Part shown: positions 9,490 to 19,109 of the stretch, piece after piece
Numbering within the stretch: position 1 is the stretch's first letter
Layout of the letters: each line of letters opens with the position of its first letter
Source of the DNA: Ligilactobacillus araffinosus DSM 20653
GTDB lineage: Bacteria > Bacillota > Bacilli > Lactobacillales > Lactobacillaceae
Direction: 5' to 3'
NCBI RefSeq assembly: GCF_001435375.1
Contig: NZ_AYYZ01000029.1
Span: 335,903 to 399,902 of the forward strand
DNA: 64,000 nucleotides
Program-made: the position numbers and the translations under genes
Notes under the pieces: model-generated
Seen by the model: only the letters and a program-made list of their open reading frames with translations
What the model was told of the DNA's origin: nothing
Database searches by the model: none

Positions 9490-10878
9490 ATGGAGTTAAA
9501 GGATAAAAACATTAAGTTAAAACGTTCCATGTCTGCTGGCCAACTTGAAATGATTTCATTAGGCGGGGCCATTGGGGTTGGATTGTTTATGGGTTCAACT
9601 TCAACGATCAAGTGGACAGGACCGTCAGTTATTTTAGCCTATGCCTTGGTGGGGGTATTATTATACGTTATCATGCGTGCCTTAGGAGAAATGTTATACG
9701 TAAATCCGGGGACAGGATCATTTGCAAGTTTTGCAACGGAATATGTTCATCCGCTTGCTGGTTATTTGGCAGAGTGGTCAAATGTCATTGAGTATATCAT
9801 TGTTGGAATGAGTGAAGTAGTTGCGGCGACGGAATACTTGAATTACTGGTGGCCGCATTTACCGGACTGGATTGCCGGATTAGTTGTAATTGCTTTCCTT
9901 ACTTTAGCCAATTTGGTTTCAGCTAAAACATACGGAACATTGGAATTTTATTTCTCAATGATTAAGGTTGTAACCATTATTTTAATGATTATTCTTGGCC
10001 TTTTGATTATTGTCTTTGGAATTGGCCATCACGGAATTCCGATTGGGTTCCATAACTTATGGAGTAATGGCGGTTTCTTTACGGGTGGATTTAAAGGATT
10101 TATGTTTGCCCTTGCAATCGTTGTTGGTTCGTACCAAGGAATCGAATTGCTGGGAATTTCAGCTGGTGAAGCCAAAGAACCGCAAAAGGCAATTGTTAAG
10201 TCAGTTAAATCGGTTATTTGGCGGATTTTGATTTTCTATGTTGGCGCAATTTTTGTAATCGTTACGATTTATCCGTGGAATAAGCTGGGTTCAATTGGAT
10301 CACCATTCGTTGAAACTTTTGCTAAGATTGGGATTACTAGTGCGGCTGGAATCATTAACTTCGTTGTATTAACAGCCGCAATGTCAGGGGCGAACTCCGG
10401 AATTTATAGTTCAAGCCGGATGTTATTTAAATTAGCCCATGAAGGTGATGCGCCAAAAGTATTAGGCAAATTATCAAAGCGGAAAGTGCCAAACCTTGCA
10501 ATTTTAGCAATTTCAGGCGGAATTTTGCTCGGATTCGTGTTAAACACAATCATGGCAGCCTTGAACAAGTCAACTGCAAATCTTTTTGTAATTATCTTTA
10601 GTTCAAGTGTTCTTCCCGGAATGGTTCCGTGGTTAGTAATTTTACTTGCTGAATTGCGTTTTAGAAAGAATAGTCCAGATATTATGAAGGACCATCCGTT
10701 CAAGTTACCGTTATATCCACTTTCAAATTATCTTGCATTGATTTCAATGTTGATTATTGTAATCTTTATGTTTATTAATCCGGACACACGGATTTCAGTA
10801 TCTGTGGGAGCAGTGCTGTTGATTGTTTTGACGGTTGTTTACATTTGCCGTCACGGATTAAAGAATCCAAATAAATAA
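9490..10878 (+). CDS. Amino-acid permease, APC superfamily (AAT type)
   Basis: 462-residue proton-coupled amino-acid importer of the AAT branch. After a polar N-terminus comes the hallmark GGAIGVGLFMGSTSTIKWTGPS (in pieces, residues about 25-46), then GTGSFASFATEYVHP and about 12 hydrophobic segments, with GANSGIYSSSRMLFKLAHEGDAP in the middle of the second half. The family transports small neutral or aromatic amino acids; the substrate cannot be read here. ATG 9490 follows AAGGAG. It is monocistronic, with its own promoter and terminator. Confidence 0.9.
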   Translation: MELKDKNIKLKRSMSAGQLEMISLGGAIGVGLFMGSTSTIKWTGPSVILAYALVGVLLYVIMRALGEMLYVNPGTGSFASFATEYVHPLAGYLAEWSNVIEYIIVGMSEVVAATEYLNYWWPHLPDWIAGLVVIAFLTLANLVSAKTYGTLEFYFSMIKVVTIILMIILGLLIIVFGIGHHGIPIGFHNLWSNGGFFTGGFKGFMFALAIVVGSYQGIELLGISAGEAKEPQKAIVKSVKSVIWRILIFYVGAIFVIVTIYPWNKLGSIGSPFVETFAKIGITSAAGIINFVVLTAAMSGANSGIYSSSRMLFKLAHEGDAPKVLGKLSKRKVPNLAILAISGGILLGFVLNTIMAALNKSTANLFVIIFSSSVLPGMVPWLVILLAELRFRKNSPDIMKDHPFKLPLYPLSNYLALISMLIIVIFMFINPDTRISVSVGAVLLIVLTVVYICRHGLKNPNK

Positions 10879-10887
10879 AATTTAAGA

Positions 10888-10918
10888 AAAGACTGCTGAA
10901 GGGCGGTCTTTTTGTTTT
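10888..10918 (+). terminator. Terminator after the AAT-type permease
   Basis: 9-bp stem with one G-U (10888-10896/10903-10911), then TTTTGTTTT. Confidence 0.88.
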
Positions 10919-10943
10919 GCCGTAAAAATTTTGAAAAAAGCTG

Positions 10944-10972
10944 TTGACAAACCGAATCGGATTTAATAAACT
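10944..10972 (+). promoter_or_regulatory. Promoter of tRNA-Ser
   Basis: Perfect TTGACA (10944-10949), 17-bp spacer, TAAACT (10967-10972). Transcription would begin about 17 bases before the mature tRNA. Confidence 0.8.
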
Positions 10973-10995
10973 TAGTATTGTCGTTTGAAAGACAT

Positions 10996-11087
10996 GGAGG
11001 ATTACCCAAGTCTGGCTGAAGGGAACGGTCTTGAAAACCGTCAGGTCGGGGCAACTCGGCGCGGGAGTTCGAATCTCCCATCCTCCT
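10996..11087 (+). tRNA. tRNA-Ser (anticodon UGA)
   Basis: The 7-bp acceptor stem GGAGGAT/ATCCTCC (10996-11002/11080-11086) closes a class II tRNA with a long variable arm (around 11043-11063). The anticodon loop reads CTTGAAA, giving UGA, which decodes UCN serine codons. The T-loop has GTTCGAATC. CCA is not encoded. The base after the acceptor stem is T, whereas tRNA-Ser normally has G as discriminator. It stands alone between its own promoter and terminator. Confidence 0.96.
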
Positions 11088-11100
11088 TAGTAAAATGGAG

Positions 11101-11129
11101 ACGTCTCAGAAATGAGACGTTTTTTTTTG
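11101..11129 (+). terminator. Terminator after tRNA-Ser
   Basis: ACGTCTCA/TGAGACGT stem (11101-11108/11113-11120), loop of four, long T run. Confidence 0.93.
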
Positions 11130-11162
11130 TACTCAAATTTAGCCATTAAGATTTTAGGCCCG

Positions 11163-11171
11163 TGATATAAT
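11163..11171 (+). promoter_or_regulatory. Extended -10 promoter of the ThrE-like gene
   Basis: TGATATAAT, an extended -10 element, with no good -35 upstream; 36 bases before the start codon. Confidence 0.6.
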
Positions 11172-11206
11172 TGAATTAATTAAATATTTTAAGGGAGTTT
11201 ATTATA

Positions 11207-12520
11207 TTGGACGGACAAATTGAACAGCATCACATGAATATTCCATGGCATGATTTTGAAGATGAGGATCAGAATATTCTGCATGCTGATTTACAAACCA
11301 AAACCGCGATTATTGGACGGGTTGGCATTATGATGCTTGCTTGCGGAACCGGAGCATGGCGGGTACGCGAATCAATGAATTCAATGGCCCGGGTAATGGG
11401 TGTACGGTGTTCAGCTGATATCGGATTGGTTTCAATCGAGTTTACCTGTTATGAAAATGGCCATAGTACGACTCAAGCGTTATCTTTGCCGGCAGCTGGA
11501 ATCAACATGATTCAGTTAAGTGAATTGGAAAACTTTGTAGCCGCTTTTCAGGCGGATGGTCATTTCTTAACAACTAAGCAAGTTAATCAAGTGTTAGATG
11601 AAATCAAGCAAAAATCAAATAACTACTCAAACATTGCGCTTGCTGCGGGATTTGCTTGCAGCGCCTTTGTATTTTTACTTGGCGGCGGATTAATTGAAAT
11701 GTTTTGTTGCTTGATTGCGGCATCTCTTGGAAGCTATGTGCGGAAGATTATGGAGACCAAACACATTACAGCGTTAGCGGGCGTTGCGGCCAGTGTGGCT
11801 GTTTCATGTTTGTCATATGCGATGATCTTTGCTGTTTTAAAAATGATTTTTCAAGTTGCTTCTGGCCATGAAGCGGGATATATTGGAGCGATGCTTTTTG
11901 TAATTCCAGGATTCCCGTTTATTACAAGCGGATTGGACATTGCAAAAACTGATATGCGTTCAGGTCTTGAACGGCTGGCATATGCATTAACGATCATTGT
12001 CGTTGCGACGCTTGTTGGTTGGTTAGTTGCATTACTTGTTCATCTAAAACCGGAAAGTTTTATTGCATTGCATCTTACACCGCTTGAATTGATGCTTTTG
12101 CGGTTACCGGCCAGTTTGGTTGGGGTATATGGTTTTTCAATGATGTTCAACAGTACGCCGCGAATGGCGGTAATTGCCGGCATGGTCGGCGCCATTGCAA
12201 ACACTTTAAGGCTTGAATTAGTTGATTTAACTGCCATTCCAGCTGGGGCAGCGGCTTTCTTTGGTGCTTTTACTGCAGGGATTTTGGCTTCATTAGTTCA
12301 AAAATGGAGTGGTTATCCGCGAATTGCAATTACGGTTCCATCGATTGTTATCATGGTTCCAGGGCTTTACTTCTATCGTGCAGTATATGAAATTGGAAAC
12401 TTAACGTTGCAAGATGGCGCTAATTGGTTAGTTAAGGCATGCTTGATCGCGATGTTCTTGCCGCTAGGACTAATGCTTGCTCGATTACTGACGGACTCAA
12501 AGTGGCGGTATACCAATTAG
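11207..12520 (+). CDS. ThrE-like threonine/serine exporter family protein
   Basis: 437-residue membrane protein of the ThrE family (YjjP and YjjB type domains in one chain). A soluble part of about 140 residues (with GRVGIMMLACGTGAWRVRESM) is followed by roughly ten hydrophobic segments; the second half (from about residue 290) has the YjjB-like FFGAFTAGILASLVQKW. Family members export threonine and serine; here the substrate is inferred only. TTG 11207 is taken as start because AAGGGAG stands 9 bases before it; ATG 11232 is a less likely alternative. It is separated from the next gene by 100 bases. Confidence 0.85.
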   Translation: MDGQIEQHHMNIPWHDFEDEDQNILHADLQTKTAIIGRVGIMMLACGTGAWRVRESMNSMARVMGVRCSADIGLVSIEFTCYENGHSTTQALSLPAAGINMIQLSELENFVAAFQADGHFLTTKQVNQVLDEIKQKSNNYSNIALAAGFACSAFVFLLGGGLIEMFCCLIAASLGSYVRKIMETKHITALAGVAASVAVSCLSYAMIFAVLKMIFQVASGHEAGYIGAMLFVIPGFPFITSGLDIAKTDMRSGLERLAYALTIIVVATLVGWLVALLVHLKPESFIALHLTPLELMLLRLPASLVGVYGFSMMFNSTPRMAVIAGMVGAIANTLRLELVDLTAIPAGAAAFFGAFTAGILASLVQKWSGYPRIAITVPSIVIMVPGLYFYRAVYEIGNLTLQDGANWLVKACLIAMFLPLGLMLARLLTDSKWRYTN

Positions 12521-12620
12521 ACGCAATGAATATGGGAGTTGGTAATTTTTAAACTGAATTCAGCGGCTAAAATGGTAAAATAAATTTAGATTTAAAACAA
12601 TTTCCAGGGGAGGAATTTAA

Positions 12621-13916
12621 ATGGCAAAGGATAAAAAAATCAGTCCATTTTCAGCATTTTTACTTGGCGTTGATGGAATGGTCGGGTCAGCAATTTTTCT
12701 TTTACCCGGCAGTTTGTATTCCAAGGCGGGAAACAGTTTAATTGGAATTTTACTTGTTTCAGGAGTATCAGCATTATTGCTAGCGTTGTGCTATGCTGCA
12801 TTATCAAGTGAAACGAAACAAAATGGGGCTGCATGGCTATACGCATATAAGGAATTCGGCCGGTTTGCCGGATTTGAAGTCGGCTTTTTTACATGGTTTC
12901 AGGGGGTAATTACGATCACAACTGAAATTGCCGCCTTTCTAACTTCATTAAAATTATTTATTCCGCAACTTTCAGATAAGTTGGTTTATGACATTTCAGG
13001 AATTGCAATTGTTCTCATAATTGCAATCATCGGTCTGATGGGTGATCGCGTTTCAAGCATTGCCGATAACATCGCAACGTTCCTGAAAATTGGCGTTTTG
13101 CTGATTTTTGTTTTAGCTGGAATCTGGTTTATTCACCGCATTAACTTTGTTTCAAATGCCCATTACAGTTTTCATTCTGTAAATAATGCTTTTAGTAATG
13201 CGTTTTACATGTTTACCGGGTTTGCTTTTTTGCCGGTTGCAGCTGCTCAAATGCGGAATCCGCGGAAGAATCTACCGCGGGAGTTACTGGCCGTAATTAT
13301 TTCGGTAACGTTGCTGTATATCGCAACGGTTGTTGTTGCAATTGGGACGGTTGGACCTTCGATTGCGCACAGCAATTTGCCGCTTGCAATTGCATTTGCA
13401 AAACACTTTGGTAATCTTGGAAAAGTCATTATTACAGTTGGAACGGTTGGATCAGTTTTAGGGGTTGCGATTTCACTATCATATAGTACGCCATACGTTG
13501 CATCATCCCTTGCAAATGAACATCAATTATTACCACAATTTTTTGGTAAAAAATCGAAAAGTGGTGCCCCATACGTTGCAATCATCATTACTGCTGGATT
13601 GTGTGCGTTATTGATTTTAAGCGGGGGCTACCTTTTCTTAGTTCCATGTACAATTATCATCTCGCTTGTTCAGTACTTTTCAACTTCACTGGTAATGCTT
13701 GTTAAGCAGTGGCGGCGGCAACGGCATCATGAAAAATTGCCACAAGGCGCCTTTAATTTACGAGGGGGAATTTTAGTTCCAGTGCTTTCATTGATGGTAT
13801 GTGTTTACATTTTAGTGAACCTCCAATTGAAGGTAATTCTTTTTGGAATGATCGCATTGATTTGCGGGGTTGCATTGTACTTCATGGATAAGTTGATTAC
13901 TAAAAAGCTAAAATAA
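12621..13916 (+). CDS. APC-family amino-acid permease
   Basis: 431-residue, about 12-segment permease of the APC superfamily. Diagnostic are FLLGVDGMVGSAIFLLPGSL (segment 1 with the unwound glycine stretch), the block GAAWLYAYKEFGRFAGFEVGFF, and FTGFAFLPVAAAQMRNPRKNLP in segment 6. It belongs to the basic/polyamine-like branch by overall pattern, but the substrate is not determinable. The start ATG follows GGGGAGG. It ends 12 bases before the 5-formyl-THF cyclo-ligase gene, which has no own promoter visible, so both are probably one transcript. Confidence 0.85.
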   Translation: MAKDKKISPFSAFLLGVDGMVGSAIFLLPGSLYSKAGNSLIGILLVSGVSALLLALCYAALSSETKQNGAAWLYAYKEFGRFAGFEVGFFTWFQGVITITTEIAAFLTSLKLFIPQLSDKLVYDISGIAIVLIIAIIGLMGDRVSSIADNIATFLKIGVLLIFVLAGIWFIHRINFVSNAHYSFHSVNNAFSNAFYMFTGFAFLPVAAAQMRNPRKNLPRELLAVIISVTLLYIATVVVAIGTVGPSIAHSNLPLAIAFAKHFGNLGKVIITVGTVGSVLGVAISLSYSTPYVASSLANEHQLLPQFFGKKSKSGAPYVAIIITAGLCALLILSGGYLFLVPCTIIISLVQYFSTSLVMLVKQWRRQRHHEKLPQGAFNLRGGILVPVLSLMVCVYILVNLQLKVILFGMIALICGVALYFMDKLITKKLK

Positions 13917-13928
13917 AGGATCAAGGTT

Positions 13929-14471
13929 TTGGAAAGTAAAGCAGAAATTCGAAAAAATGTGTTACATCAATTAACGGTCAAGCCGAAAAGTGAACGGGAA
14001 AGCGAAACGCAAAAATTAGTTATGCAGTTTTTGAAACTTGACGAGTATCAAAATGCAACGTCGATAGGAATTACAATTAGTAATTTCCCTGAATTGGATA
14101 CGCATCAACTGATCAAGCGAATTTTGAAAGATCAAAAGAAAGTTTGTTGCCCAATCACTCTTCCGCATCACCAAATGGATTTTATTGAAATCAGTCCGGA
14201 TACAAACTTTAAGAAGAGCGATTTTGGAATTTGGGAGCCTGAATGGAAAAAGGAAAAGGTTAACAATCAACCCGATATCTTAATTGTTCCCGGAATTAAA
14301 TATGCTTTGGACACTCATCAGCGAGTGGGATTCGGCGGCGGTTTTTATGATCGCTTTTTGAAAAAATTTAACGGCCACACTATAACGTTGGCGTTGCCTG
14401 AACAAGTGACGTTAAGGGCTGATTGGCAAATTGAGCCAACAGATATGTCGATTGATCAAATTCTGCACTAA
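13929..14471 (+). CDS. 5-formyltetrahydrofolate cyclo-ligase
   Basis: 180-residue cytoplasmic enzyme that converts 5-formyl-THF with ATP to 5,10-methenyl-THF. The signature GFGGGFYDRFL near residues 138-148 binds ATP/phosphate, and VPGIKYALDTHQRVG just before it is also conserved. TTG 13929 is the start (AAAGGATC 8 bases upstream). It lies 12 bases after the permease stop, probably in the same operon. No other folate gene is adjacent; the folate operon is at about 51-54.5 kb. Confidence 0.9.
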   Translation: MESKAEIRKNVLHQLTVKPKSERESETQKLVMQFLKLDEYQNATSIGITISNFPELDTHQLIKRILKDQKKVCCPITLPHHQMDFIEISPDTNFKKSDFGIWEPEWKKEKVNNQPDILIVPGIKYALDTHQRVGFGGGFYDRFLKKFNGHTITLALPEQVTLRADWQIEPTDMSIDQILH

Positions 14472-14540
14472 ATCGTTTGAACTTCTGCGGATGATAAGGC
14501 ATAATTAACGTATTAAACCTATGAGAAAGGACGAAAAAGA

Positions 14541-15167
14541 GTGGCAATTTGGTTTGCAATTGCATTATTAGCCGGGATAATTTTTATTCTCGGAATTTTC
14601 TATTTGATTAACTCAGTTCATCGTTATGGAAAGTGGCTTGCACCAACCATTTTATTGATTCTAAGTCTGATCGTATGTATCGGATGTGGTTTAAATGCCT
14701 ATTATCTTCACCAAGAAGATCAAAAAGCAAAGACAAATTCAAATCCAATGCGGACAACGTTATCGGCGGAAGCATCATCCAAAGGTGGAATGGTTGAAAA
14801 CGGCCTACAAGTGATTAATAACGGAATCCAAGAGGATAGGGATCAACAGCAAATTTTGAAAGATTTGCAGCAAAGCTTTGCGAAAGTTGGAACCGTAACG
14901 TTTGATCAGCAAAGCAAGACATTTACGGTCACGCCAACAACGGATCAGGATGTGAAAGCAATTGACTATGTTTTAGCTAATCCGCAAAAGGCGCAACAAA
15001 GCGGCTATAATAATTTAACGAGCGGAATTTTAAGCACCTCAAAGCAACTGACCAAACCGCTTGGAAAGGGCTACACGTTACAGTTAACGAAGCCAAATAG
15101 CAGTCAAGTAATTTATGCGGCAAAAGACGGTCAAGTTTTAACGGATGTTGTCAATAATAAAAACTAG
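14541..15167 (+). CDS. Two-segment membrane protein of unknown function
   Basis: 208 residues. Two hydrophobic helices (about residues 2-23 and 33-55) sit at the N-terminus, followed by a soluble, probably extracellular, part rich in Gln and Ser/Thr. GTG 14541 is the start, with AGAAAGGA upstream. It is followed after 11 bases by the 341-residue gene, so they are likely cotranscribed. I do not recognise a named family with confidence. Confidence 0.75.
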   Translation: MAIWFAIALLAGIIFILGIFYLINSVHRYGKWLAPTILLILSLIVCIGCGLNAYYLHQEDQKAKTNSNPMRTTLSAEASSKGGMVENGLQVINNGIQEDRDQQQILKDLQQSFAKVGTVTFDQQSKTFTVTPTTDQDVKAIDYVLANPQKAQQSGYNNLTSGILSTSKQLTKPLGKGYTLQLTKPNSSQVIYAAKDGQVLTDVVNNKN

Positions 15168-15178
15168 GAGTTGATTGA

Positions 15179-16204
15179 ATGCTTATTCATACAACAAAAA
15201 GGGCACTTCCACAGTTTAAGAATCCGACCCATGAAGTGGATTTAACTGAAACCGATGATCACACTGAAATTTTAAATTGGTCGATTTTGCCGTATGAAAT
15301 CGACGACCATCAAGGGATGCTTGCCTTGAATGACTATACAAATTTTGCAGTGATTATTCCGCAAATAAGGCCATTTAAATCATTTGATGATTTTTTTGAA
15401 GCTTTTAGTTTAACTTTAATGTCAGTTTGTGAATCAATGGATATTAGTTTTATTAAAATTGAAGCTTATCTGAATGACATTAAGATCGATCATAAAACGA
15501 TCATGCAAATGAGTAACCATAGTAAAGCGGCCGGGTTGCTGGAAATTTATAAAGAAAAGTTGGTTCAAAATGCGGACTTATTGGACCGACCAAATGATCC
15601 GCAAAATGTAATGGCTGCAGTCAGAATTGGCCGTGATTTTCCAAGCAAGTTAAATGATTACCGGAATCCGTTGGCAGCTTTTAAATTTGAAATTACGGCA
15701 AAATATTTATTTCCTGCGGATGTGGCTGAAAATTTTGATAATGTTAAAGTTAAACCAACTTGGGATTCATATTCTCAATGGGAAGAAATGGACGGTAAAA
15801 TCAGCAATGATCCAGATGAGATGAATAGTTTTCGGCTTGCGGTTGAGAAAAACAACTCAATTATGCTTGCCCGATTTAAGCGTTACCTTCAAGGTGCTTC
15901 GTATAGTCAACGGAAAATTGCGTTAATGATGAGTTATGCGCGTGATTACCTTAATCAGTTTTTACTAACGATTTTACACCAAACGTTTATTCACGATTTA
16001 TCGATTTTACCGGCATACTTTGCCGAGTTTATGCCAGCTCAACGACAAAATCCGCTAGATGAGCCGGTGGCGTTTGAAACCCTTAGCGAGTTGGCTGCTT
16101 TTTGGGAAGCAAGTGGACAAATTTCAGCTGACGATCATCAAATCATTGACCACGAGTTAGCCGAAACTAAGAGGATCGTGCAAACGACCTTTTACTCGAT
16201 GTAA
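15179..16204 (+). CDS. Hypothetical protein with DUF6933-like N-terminus
   Basis: 341-residue soluble protein. The opening MLIHTTKRALPQF and the segment LNDYTNFAVIIPQIRPF resemble the DUF6933 family, whose function is unknown; this is my pattern judgement, not a search result. The C-terminal half (from about residue 210) is helical and rich in Met/Gln. A ribosome site AGGAGTTG stands 8 bases before ATG. It shares a transcript with the preceding two-segment membrane protein. Confidence 0.65.
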   Translation: MLIHTTKRALPQFKNPTHEVDLTETDDHTEILNWSILPYEIDDHQGMLALNDYTNFAVIIPQIRPFKSFDDFFEAFSLTLMSVCESMDISFIKIEAYLNDIKIDHKTIMQMSNHSKAAGLLEIYKEKLVQNADLLDRPNDPQNVMAAVRIGRDFPSKLNDYRNPLAAFKFEITAKYLFPADVAENFDNVKVKPTWDSYSQWEEMDGKISNDPDEMNSFRLAVEKNNSIMLARFKRYLQGASYSQRKIALMMSYARDYLNQFLLTILHQTFIHDLSILPAYFAEFMPAQRQNPLDEPVAFETLSELAAFWEASGQISADDHQIIDHELAETKRIVQTTFYSM

Positions 16205-16218
16205 AAGAGTAAACAATA

Positions 16219-16245
16219 TTGTTAAAAGTCAGAAAGTTGTATAAT
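16219..16245 (+). promoter_or_regulatory. Probable promoter of phoH-ybeY-dgkA-era
   Basis: TATAAT at 16240-16245; TTGTTA at 16219-16224 is 15 bases before it, a short spacer, so the -35 is uncertain. Confidence 0.45.
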
Positions 16246-16304
16246 GTTTCTGTAAAGACGGTTAAATTTTAATTTAACGATTATATTACTAGGAGGTCAA
16301 TTGA

Positions 16305-17324
16305 TTGACAGCAGAGCAAAAGGTTGAAGAAGAATATCATATTTCTGAACCTAATTTAGAACCAGCATTATTTGGGATTAATGATGGCTATCTTCATTTA
16401 ATTGAAGAAAGTAAAAATGTCGAGATTCGTCCGTTTGGCGATAACATTAAAATTGATGGTCAAGCCGATGATGTAAAGGCGACAATTCAAATTATTGAAA
16501 AATTAATTGAACTTTTGAAAAGCGGAATTAGTATCAGCGAAGCCGATATTGTTTCAGCAGTTAAAATGCAGGAACGTGGGACTTTAAGTTATCTTTCTGA
16601 TTTATATACAACAACATTATTACGTGATCGGACAGGACGACCGATTCGGGCCAAAAACTTTAGTCAGCGGCAATATATCCAAACAATTAAAAACAATGAT
16701 TTGACCTTTGGAATTGGACCTGCTGGGACGGGGAAAACGTTCCTGGCAGTTGTGATGGCGGTTGCGGCGTTAAAGAAAAAAGAAGTTGAACGCTTGATCT
16801 TAACGCGGCCAGCCGTTGAAGCGGGTGAATCATTAGGATTCTTGCCGGGTGATTTAAAAGAAAAGGTTGACCCTTACCTACGGCCAATCTACGATGCATT
16901 GTACGCAATTTTGGGAGCTGAACATACTGAACGGTTGATCGAACGTGGGGTAATTGAAATTGCGCCGTTAGCATACATGCGGGGGCGGACCCTTGAAAAG
17001 GCCTTCGTTATTTTGGATGAAGCCCAAAATGCAACCCGGGCTCAGATGAAAATGTTCTTAACTCGTTTAGGCTTTGGTTCAAAGATGATTGTTAATGGTG
17101 ATAAATCACAAATCGATTTACCACGGGGACACCAACAAAGCGGATTAGTTGATGCCGAACGGTTATTACAAAACTTACCGCATATTGGATTTGTTCACTT
17201 TGATGCAGCAGATGTTGTGCGTCATCCAGTTGTATCTGAAATTATCAAAGCTTACGAAGATGGTGGCGATTTAGCCGCAGATAAAATTTTAGATGAAAAC
17301 GAAAATGATAAGGATGAAGACTAA
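16305..17324 (+). CDS. PhoH-family ATPase (PhoL)
   Basis: 339-residue P-loop ATPase of the PhoH family, linked genetically to RNA metabolism and YbeY. Walker A GPAGTGKT is at about residue 138, Walker B FVILDEAQNAT near 232, and the conserved GDKSQIDLPRG follows. A KH-like N-terminal region is plausible (residues 30-110). The start is TTG 16305, 8 bases after a perfect AGGAGG. The last base of its stop overlaps the first base of ybeY, so translation is coupled. Confidence 0.93.
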   Translation: MTAEQKVEEEYHISEPNLEPALFGINDGYLHLIEESKNVEIRPFGDNIKIDGQADDVKATIQIIEKLIELLKSGISISEADIVSAVKMQERGTLSYLSDLYTTTLLRDRTGRPIRAKNFSQRQYIQTIKNNDLTFGIGPAGTGKTFLAVVMAVAALKKKEVERLILTRPAVEAGESLGFLPGDLKEKVDPYLRPIYDALYAILGAEHTERLIERGVIEIAPLAYMRGRTLEKAFVILDEAQNATRAQMKMFLTRLGFGSKMIVNGDKSQIDLPRGHQQSGLVDAERLLQNLPHIGFVHFDAADVVRHPVVSEIIKAYEDGGDLAADKILDENENDKDED

Positions 17325-17800
17325 TGGATCTACAGCTTATTGATGAAACCAAGCACGTGACAGATCATCAATTAGACCTTGTCCGTGGAGTGCTTGAATA
17401 TGCTGCAAACTATTTGAGTTTACCTGAAAATACCGAAATGTCAGTGACATTAATGGATAACCAGCATATTCATGAAATCAATAAAAAATATCGCGGAATT
17501 GATAAGCCGACAGATGTTATCAGTTTTGCAATGGAAGAAGATGGCGATGAAGATGATATTATTTTGCCATCTGATATGGAATTTGAAATGCCGAAAAATT
17601 TAGGCGATTTGATGATCTCAATGGAAAAGGTTACTGAACAAGCCGAATATCTTGGACATTCACAAGATCGTGAACTTGGCTTCTTAACGGTTCATGGTTT
17701 CCTTCACCTGAATGGATACGACCACATGAAGGCTGAAGACGAAAAAGAAATGTTCAGTTTACAAGACGAGATTTTGGACGGTTATGGACTTCAAAGATAA
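17324..17800 (+). CDS. ybeY: YbeY rRNA maturation endoribonuclease
   Basis: 158-residue metal-dependent endoribonuclease acting in 16S rRNA 3' processing and ribosome quality control. The zinc motif H3xH5xH is HGFLHLNGYDH (His 124, 128, 134), and YRGIDKPTDVISFAM is the other family block. It is coupled to phoH by a 1-base overlap and to dgkA by a 17-base overlap. Confidence 0.96.
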   Translation: MDLQLIDETKHVTDHQLDLVRGVLEYAANYLSLPENTEMSVTLMDNQHIHEINKKYRGIDKPTDVISFAMEEDGDEDDIILPSDMEFEMPKNLGDLMISMEKVTEQAEYLGHSQDRELGFLTVHGFLHLNGYDHMKAEDEKEMFSLQDEILDGYGLQR

Positions 17801-18179
17801 ATTCGCGACAAGTTGGAAAAATCGAAAATTTTCGCACTCATTAAAACATGCATGTGATGGGTTAATAACGCTTTTTAAAGAGGAGCGAAATTTTCGATTT
17901 GAATTGATCTGCTTATCATTGGTCGTTATTGCAGGATTGATCTTTCACTTGCCAATTAATGAGTGGTTGTGGTTGATTTCGGCTTCAGCAATCGTTTTAA
18001 TTGCCGAGGCGGCCAACACTGCCATTGAAAATTTAACAGATTTAGCAAGTCATCTTCATTCGAACGACTTTGCAAAAAAAGCAAAGGATATTGCTGCTGG
18101 AATGGTTTTACTTGCAGCGGCCTTTGCGGTGATTGTTGCGGGATTGATTTTTATTCCCCGCATCATTGCTTTATTTTAA
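17784..18179 (+). CDS. dgkA: Undecaprenol/diacylglycerol kinase
   Basis: 131-residue integral membrane kinase of the DgkA family; in Gram-positives it phosphorylates undecaprenol for wall synthesis. The core motif EAANTAIENLTDL starts near residue 75, where the catalytic Glu lies. Three hydrophobic helices are visible (about 44-63, 65-80, 105-130). Its start overlaps the 3' end of ybeY. Confidence 0.92.
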   Translation: MDFKDKFATSWKNRKFSHSLKHACDGLITLFKEERNFRFELICLSLVVIAGLIFHLPINEWLWLISASAIVLIAEAANTAIENLTDLASHLHSNDFAKKAKDIAAGMVLLAAAFAVIVAGLIFIPRIIALF

Positions 18180-18197
18180 TTAAAGATGAGGGATAAA

Positions 18198-19109
18198 ATG
18201 GAAAATCAAGAATTTCACTCAGGATTTGTTGCGATTATTGGAAGGCCAAATGTTGGAAAATCAACATTTTTAAACCGCGTAATCGGTGAAAAAATTGCAA
18301 TTATGAGTGACAAGGCTCAAACAACACGAAATAAAATTCAAGGAATTTACACCCGGAAGGATGCTCAAATTGTTTTTATTGATACCCCTGGGATCCATAA
18401 ACCCCATAGTCAACTCGGTGATTTTATGGTTCAATCAGCTCTTTCAACGTTAAATGAAGTTGATGCGGTGCTTTTTATGGTTAATGCAACGCAAAAACGG
18501 GGTAAGGGTGATGATTTTATTATTGAACGGCTTAAAAAGGTTCATAAGCCGATCTATTTAGTGATCAATAAAATTGATAAGATTCACCCCGATAAGCTGC
18601 TGGATATTATTGCTGAATATAAGGATACCCTTGACTATAAGGAAGTTTATCCAATTTCAGCGCTCCAAGGAAATAATGTACCGGAATTGATCGATAATTT
18701 AGTGACTGATCTGCCTGAAGGTCCGCAATATTACCCAGATGACCAAATTACAGATCACCCTGAACGGTTTATTGCTGGCGAATTGATTCGGGAAAAGGTC
18801 TTACAACTAACTCGGGAAGAAGTGCCACATTCAGTTGCGGTGGTGGTTGATCGCGTTAAACGCGAAACCGATGAAAAGGTTCTTGTTCAAGCTACCATCA
18901 TTGTTGAGCGTCCAAGCCAAAAAGGAATTATTATTGGTAAAGGCGGTAAAATGCTGAAAGAAATTGGAATCCGAGCACGAAAAGATATTGAATTGATGCT
19001 TGGTGATAAGGTTTATCTTGAATTATGGGTCAAGGTGCAACCAAACTGGAAGGATCGGAAAGCGGATCTTGCGGCGTTTGGTTATAAGCAAGACGATTAT
19101 GACTTATAG
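18198..19109 (+). CDS. era: GTPase Era
   Basis: 303-residue GTPase that binds the 3' end of 16S rRNA during 30S assembly. G1 is GRPNVGKS (15-22), DTPG near 62, NKID near 124, and the C-terminal KH domain carries [11 protein letters not shown] near 248. ATG 18198 is preferred to ATG 18186 because GAGGGA (18188-18193) precedes it and nothing suitable precedes the earlier ATG. In many lactobacilli recO and glyQS follow; here a terminator comes at once. Confidence 0.96.
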   Translation: MENQEFHSGFVAIIGRPNVGKSTFLNRVIGEKIAIMSDKAQTTRNKIQGIYTRKDAQIVFIDTPGIHKPHSQLGDFMVQSALSTLNEVDAVLFMVNATQKRGKGDDFIIERLKKVHKPIYLVINKIDKIHPDKLLDIIAEYKDTLDYKEVYPISALQGNNVPELIDNLVTDLPEGPQYYPDDQITDHPERFIAGELIREKVLQLTREEVPHSVAVVVDRVKRETDEKVLVQATIIVERPSQKGIIIGKGGKMLKEIGIRARKDIELMLGDKVYLELWVKVQPNWKDRKADLAAFGYKQDDYDL

